Assembly: GCA_945889625.1 (NCBI GenBank)
Contig: CAMDCE010000009.1
Span: forward strand, 50,506-114,505
From: Asaia bogorensis
Lineage (GTDB): Bacteria > Pseudomonadota > Alphaproteobacteria > Reyranellales > Reyranellaceae
Length of the DNA: 64,000 nucleotides
Reading direction: 5' to 3'
Position numbers and translations under genes: made by a program. Each line of letters begins with the position of its first letter. Position 1 is the stretch's first letter. The notes under the pieces were generated by a model, which searched no databases, was not told where the DNA came from, and was given only the letters and a program-made list of their open reading frames with translations. Positions 59,526-64,000 of the stretch are shown piece by piece.

Positions 59526-61181
59526 TCAGCCGGCGGAGAACACGCGCCCGCCCAGGATCGTTGCCTGGACTGCGATGTCCTTGATGGTCATAGGATCGAC
59601 GGCGAGCGGGTCGTGCGCGAGGACCGCGAAGTCGGCTCGCTTGCCGACGCGGATACTGCCGATCTCGTGATCGCGGTGCAGCAGATAGGCGGCATTGAAC
59701 GTCATCATCTTGAGCGCGTCGTAGGCACTCACCCGCTCGCCGGGGCCGAGCACACGCCCCGCGCCCGTCACCCGATTGACGGCGCACCATAGCGTGAGCA
59801 GCGGATCGACCGGCGACACCGGCGTGTCGCTGTGGGCGGCGATGACGACCCCGAGGCGCAGCGCCGTCGCGGCAGGATTCATCGCGGCGGCCCGGAAGGC
59901 GCCGAAGGTGTGGGCGCGATGGAACTCGCCCCAGTAGTAGAGGTGGTTGGAGAACAGCGTCGCATGGATGCCGAGCGACACCATGCGGCGCAGCAGGGAC
60001 TCGTCGAGCAACTGGCCGTGGACGATGAAATGGCGATGGTCGAAGCGTGGCGTGCGCGCCTGCGCCAGGCCGACCGCCTCGATGAACATCTCGGCCGCCT
60101 GGTCGGCATTGCAATGGGCGATGATCTGCAGGCCGGCGTCATGCAACGCCGGCACGAGCTCCCGGAGCTCATCGGGCGCGCGGTTCCACAGACCGTTCGC
60201 ACCGCTGCCGAGATATCCCGGTGGCCGCAATCTTCCGGTGAAGCCCTGGTTCGAGCCGTCGAGGAGGATCTTGATGCCCTGGAAGACAAGCTTGTCGTTG
60301 CCCTTGCCTTTCAGCATCGCCGCGAACTTGATCATGTCCTGAGAGGACGGAACTGTGATTCCGTTGTGGTGCGCGACGATGCGGGCGGGGAAGTCCGCCG
60401 CTGCCGTGGCGTCGAGTGCCGCAGCGAGAAAAGCCGGCTCGAAGTACGTGCTGCCGCCGCCATCGACGATGGTCGTGGTGCCGCGCGCCTGGGCGACCCT
60501 GGCGAAATTGTAGAACTGCTCGGCATCGGTCGAGCCGCCCACCAGATCGGAGGCCACCGCCTTGATGGCCGCCATCATCGACGCCATCTCCTGCAGCTCG
60601 CCGGTCGGCACGCCAGCGGCATCGCGCAGGACACCGGGCGCCTTTATGCCGGCGTAGTTCGCAAGCTCCAGCGTCGCGGAATTGACATAGGCTATGTGGC
60701 AGCTCGCATGGAGGAGGAAGATCGGGCGAGTCTTCGAAATCTGGTCGAGATCGTGGCGCGTGATCGGCGTTATCGGATCGTTGAGAGACGGGTCCACGCC
60801 CCAGCCGATGAGCGGCTTGGCGGAATCCGACATCGCCGCCTCGATCTTCTTCAGTCGACTCACCAAGGCGGCAACGTTGCTCAGGCCCTTGCGCACCTTG
60901 CCCGACGGGTCGTGCCGGTCGACGGGGCCGACATAGTCGGATTTGGCCCACAGCAGCCCATCCAGGAGATGGGCGTGGCTTTCGATCAGCCCGGGAATGA
61001 GGATGCTGTCGCCAAAGCGATCATCCAGCGTGTAAGGACCCCAAGCCGAGCAGTCGTCGAGATCGCCGACCTCGATGATGAGGCCATCGCGCACGGCGAC
61101 GTGCGTAGCCTCGCCGACCGCCGCATCCATGGTGATGATCTTCTTGGCGCTGAAGACAGTGATTGACCCGGGCATGCTCAT
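59526..61181 (-). CDS. YtcJ-like metal-dependent amidohydrolase
   Basis: 551 aa; ILIPGLIESHAHLLDGLLW, LQIIAHCNADQAAEMFIEAV, IAAHSDTPVSPVDPLLTLWCAVNR. Confidence 0.93.
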   Translation of the reverse strand: MSMPGSITVFSAKKIITMDAAVGEATHVAVRDGLIIEVGDLDDCSAWGPYTLDDRFGDSILIPGLIESHAHLLDGLLWAKSDYVGPVDRHDPSGKVRKGLSNVAALVSRLKKIEAAMSDSAKPLIGWGVDPSLNDPITPITRHDLDQISKTRPIFLLHASCHIAYVNSATLELANYAGIKAPGVLRDAAGVPTGELQEMASMMAAIKAVASDLVGGSTDAEQFYNFARVAQARGTTTIVDGGGSTYFEPAFLAAALDATAAADFPARIVAHHNGITVPSSQDMIKFAAMLKGKGNDKLVFQGIKILLDGSNQGFTGRLRPPGYLGSGANGLWNRAPDELRELVPALHDAGLQIIAHCNADQAAEMFIEAVGLAQARTPRFDHRHFIVHGQLLDESLLRRMVSLGIHATLFSNHLYYWGEFHRAHTFGAFRAAAMNPAATALRLGVVIAAHSDTPVSPVDPLLTLWCAVNRVTGAGRVLGPGERVSAYDALKMMTFNAAYLLHRDHEIGSIRVGKRADFAVLAHDPLAVDPMTIKDIAVQATILGGRVFSAG

Positions 61182-61274
61182 CTCTCCTCAAGCCGATATC
61201 GCCACGGGCCGCCACCTGCTCGCTAGCCGCTTTGCGCAAGAGTGAGCCGGCTCGATCGTGGGCCGGGCACGCCC

Positions 61275-61955
61275 CTAGAGGTGCAGGATCTGCCTGGCAT
61301 TGCCGTGGCAGACCTTGGCGCGGATGGCGTCGCTGAGCGGCGCACCATCGATGAAATCGCCGGCGACCTTCGAGCTCTGGTAGGGATAGTCGACAGAAAA
61401 CATCACGTTGTCCTCGCCGAGCGCCCCGATGACTTCGGTGAGCGGACCCGCGTCACAAACGCCCGACGTGGTGATCGCGAAATTGCGGCGGAAAAAGAAG
61501 GACGGCCGCGCATCCGGCGCGAGCGGCTTGCCGACCTGAAGTTCGTAGCGACTATCAATTCGCCACAGCAGAAATGGCAGGGTCTCACCCATGTGGCCGA
61601 GGATGACCTTGAGCCGTGGGAAGCGCCTGAAAATTCCGGCGAAGATGAGCCGAAGCGCATGCCCGCCGGTATCGGCCGTCCAGGCCCAGACGGGGCCCTC
61701 CAGTTCTGGCCGGCCGGCAAGCATGGCGGGCAGATCGGATAGTTCCCCAGGATGCAGGTAGACCGGTACATCCAGCTCCTGCACCCTTTCCCAAAAGGGC
61801 AAGAATCGTTCGTCGTCGAGATAGTGGCCGTTGGACTGGCCGTTTATTAGGGCGCCCTTGAAGCCGAGATCCTTGATGGCCCGTTGCAGCTCGTTCGCGG
61901 CGGCGGCAGGATCCTGCAACGGCACGGCGGCAAAGCCCGCGTAGCGCTGCGGCCT
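61275..61955 (-). pseudogene. 5'-truncated amidohydrolase (gamma-resorcylate decarboxylase-like)
   Basis: PQRYAGFAAVPLQDPAAAANELQRAIKDLGFKGALINGQSNGHYLDDERFLPFWERVQELDVPVYLHP...FSVDYPYQSSKVA; in-frame similarity begins only at about PQRYAGF and the N-terminal metal-binding HxH region is absent, with an in-frame stop at about 62004. Confidence 0.7.
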
Positions 61956-62102
61956 CTGCCGGCAGCGCGGTGCAGACGATGACGACCGCCGACAGCCCGT
62001 TCAACATCCGTCTGCTTGCGAGCGAATAGGCGCTATGGAATGGCGGCACGTCTGGTCCCCAACTTGGACCGGACATCGCTATCGGTAGACGCCGGGTTGC
62101 CG

Positions 62103-63086
62103 CTAGCCGATTTGCGCAGAATCCAGCGCGCCCGCCTGCGGCCTCGATCCCAGAGCCCTGGCAAGGGTGGCGCTGGGTCGTTCGCCGAAGGCCGACGCGT
62201 AGGCTGCAGCGAACCGACTTAGGTGCCAGAAGCCCAGCTTGAAGGCGACGTCGGTCACCGTCGTTTCGCGTGTGGGCTGACGCAGCATCGATCGCGCCCG
62301 CCACAGGCGCCGCCAACGCAAATATTCCCAGGGCGATTTACCGGTCCTGATTTGAACCACCGCCTCGAGCGAGCGCCGCGATGCCCCGCACCGGCGACAG
62401 AGTTCGAGCATGTCGACCGGTTCGTCGCCAGCTTCCTCGATGGCGTCCTCGAAGCGCACCATGATCCTGGTATGGCGGCCGATCGTCGCCCGGTCGGGCC
62501 GAAAGGTGCCCGCTTCGCCGAGTGCCATGATCGCCTGGAGCATGGTGTTGCGCAGCGCCATGCGGATCGCGGGTGCTTCAATGGCTCGGGGTTGGGCGTC
62601 GAGCTGCGCCAGGACCGCCTGGTAGAGCGCCACGAACCGATGCCGCGGCGCCTCGGATGCCACGCGCCAGCGGCCTGCCTGCGGCACAGTCGAGGGCCCA
62701 AACGGCAGCTCGAGTTCCGGCGCCTGGGCAAACAACGAACCTTCCAGGCCGAAGGTCGTGACCTGCGCCTCGCCGGCGCTGCGCATCGTGCCGCCTTCGC
62801 CCGGCCGCACCGAGACGATGTCGGTGCCGCCGACATCATCGCCGTTGGCCGAACAGCGCGCGCTCATGACGTGCCACACGCTGAAATCAGGCACCCTCTC
62901 ATCCGTCGTCACCACGCTTCCCTGATCGACCTCGAGGCGGCTGAGGACGACCCCGTCCACGTGCAGGTGCCAGTACCGTCCGCCGAACGACGGCCCTGAA
63001 TCGGCCACGCAATGGAAATTTGCTCCGGGAATCGCGCGCCCCAGCTCGTCGCCATTGTCGGAAGCGGTTCGACGGTAGATGTGCAT
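62103..63086 (-). CDS. AraC family transcriptional regulator
   Basis: 327 aa from ATG 63086; CRRCGASRRSLEAVVQIRTGKSPWEYLRWRRLWRARSMLRQPTRETTVTDVAFKLGFWHLSRFAAAYASAFGERPSATL. Confidence 0.92.
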   Translation of the reverse strand: MHIYRRTASDNGDELGRAIPGANFHCVADSGPSFGGRYWHLHVDGVVLSRLEVDQGSVVTTDERVPDFSVWHVMSARCSANGDDVGGTDIVSVRPGEGGTMRSAGEAQVTTFGLEGSLFAQAPELELPFGPSTVPQAGRWRVASEAPRHRFVALYQAVLAQLDAQPRAIEAPAIRMALRNTMLQAIMALGEAGTFRPDRATIGRHTRIMVRFEDAIEEAGDEPVDMLELCRRCGASRRSLEAVVQIRTGKSPWEYLRWRRLWRARSMLRQPTRETTVTDVAFKLGFWHLSRFAAAYASAFGERPSATLARALGSRPQAGALDSAQIG

Positions 63087-63355
63087 CGGATCGAAGCAAG
63101 CTTGCCATAATTGCAGCGGACTGCCTCGGAAATTGTTGCGCCGTGATGGCGGCCGCTCTTGCGCAAATCGCGCAGCTCGAAGCGGGCGCTGGCCTGCAGA
63201 TGCCTCTGACTTCGCTGGGGCGCATATCCTGAGTCGACGTCTTTGCCAGCGATGTTTCGGCGCAGTCGGACCATCGCGGTTCGCTGATCCGTCACGTATC
63301 CCGCGGCAAACTCGCCATGACGGTCGACGTCGCCCACCGCAGCACATCAGACAAC

Positions 63356-63386
63356 AAAAAGCCGCCCCGATGAGGGCGGCTTTTTT
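63356..63386. terminator. Rho-independent (bidirectional-looking) terminator
   Basis: AAAAAGCCGCCC-CGATGA-GGGCGGCTTTTTT. Confidence 0.9.
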
Positions 63387-63392
63387 CTGATT

Positions 63393-63469
<77 letters not shown>

Positions 63470-63478
63470 GCAAACATG

Positions 63479-63539
63479 TCCCGAGCCTTGGGCGAGGGAT
63501 CTTTTCGTTCAGCAAGGATCCCTCGCCTACGGCTCGGGA
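63479..63539. repeat. Inverted repeat in the 5S-tRNA(fMet) spacer
   Basis: TCCCGAGCCTTGGGCGAGGGATC (63479-63501) / GATCCCTCGCCTACGGCTCGGGA (63517-63539), 21/23 complementary. Confidence 0.85.
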
Positions 63540-63589
63540 TGACAAGCCTTGAAATCGCTTATCAGAAGAGGTTCTTCGCGCTTGGAAGA

Positions 63590-63706
63590 CTTGGCAGCGA
63601 CCTACTCTCCCGTGCCTTGAGACACAGTACCATCGGCGCTGAGGGTTTTCACGTCCGAGTTCGGAATGGGATCGGGTGTTCACCCCTCGCTACTGCCACC
63701 AAGTCG
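63590..63706 (-). rRNA. 5S rRNA
   Basis: Reverse strand ...GGTGGCAGTAGCGAGGGGTGAACACCCGATCCCATTCCGAACTCGGACGTGAAAACCCTCAGCGCCGATGGTACTGTGTCTCAAGGCACGGGAGAGTAGGTCGCTGCCAAG; ends approximate. Confidence 0.95.
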
Positions 63707-63793
63707 TCGAAGCGCGAAGAGATCTGAAAGTCCGTGCAGGCAAGTCTTACAAAGCCGGCAGCGGATGTCGACCGCTGCACGGAACGAATGAGA

Positions 63794-64000
63794 ATCAAGC
63801 CGATCGAGCTATTAGTACCGCTAAGCTGAATGCATCACTGCACTTGCACACGCGGCCTATCAACGTGGTGGTCTACCACGACTCTCAGCGAGACCTAGTT
63901 TTGAGGCGGGTTTCACGCTTAGATGCTTTCAGCGTTTATCCCTTCACTACATAGCTACCCGGCGCTGCGACTGGCGTCACAACCGGTACACCAGAGGTAA
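63794..64000 (-). rRNA. 23S rRNA, 3' end (runs off the right edge)
   Basis: Reverse strand contains ...AAGGGATAAACGCTGAAAGCATCTAAGCGTGAAACCCGCCTCAAAACTAGG...GGTTGATAGGCCGCGTGTGCAAGTGC...CGGTACTAATAGCTCGATCGGCTTGATT in outline, diagnostic of a 23S 3' end; exact 3' terminus approximate. Confidence 0.93.

Noticed and set aside
59832-61166. 444-aa plus-strand ORF
   Set aside because: Antisense to the YtcJ-like amidohydrolase; shadow frame
63676-63954. 92-aa plus ORF and other short ORFs at 63447-63954
   Set aside because: They lie over 5S and 23S rRNA

Overview
The window is a GC-rich, gene-dense chromosomal segment. Its protein families look alphaproteobacterial (Rhodospirillales/Rhizobiales-like; this is inferred from family content only, no search was run). 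It holds about 50 intact protein genes, mostly catabolic and transport functions: an AceE/transketolase-like E1, mtnA, fumC, mqo, formamidase, phhA, ndvA, two Lrp/AsnC regulators, three importer operons including a complete Opp/Dpp-type set, several amidohydrolases and a COG0523 (CobW-like) GTPase. The right edge carries the 3' part of an rRNA operon on the minus strand (23S 3' end, 5S, initiator tRNA-fMet, terminator). I found no CRISPR array, prophage, IS element or recognisable defence system. The most unusual signals are: (1) a 90-bp palindromic element lying in frame inside the COG0523 GTPase gene; (2) an unannotated 39-aa hydrophobic microprotein, overlapping its neighbours at both ends, between the ATPase and permease genes of an ABC importer; (3) a ~145-bp composite of three hairpins bounded by CTAGAGC/GCTCTAG, with a diverged half-copy 39 kb away; (4) other intergenic palindromes, including one in the 5S-tRNA spacer; (5) two decayed genes, a frameshifted aldose 1-epimerase and a 5'-truncated amidohydrolase flanked by short direct repeats. 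Most large ORFs opposite these genes are GC-rich shadow ORFs and were rejected.
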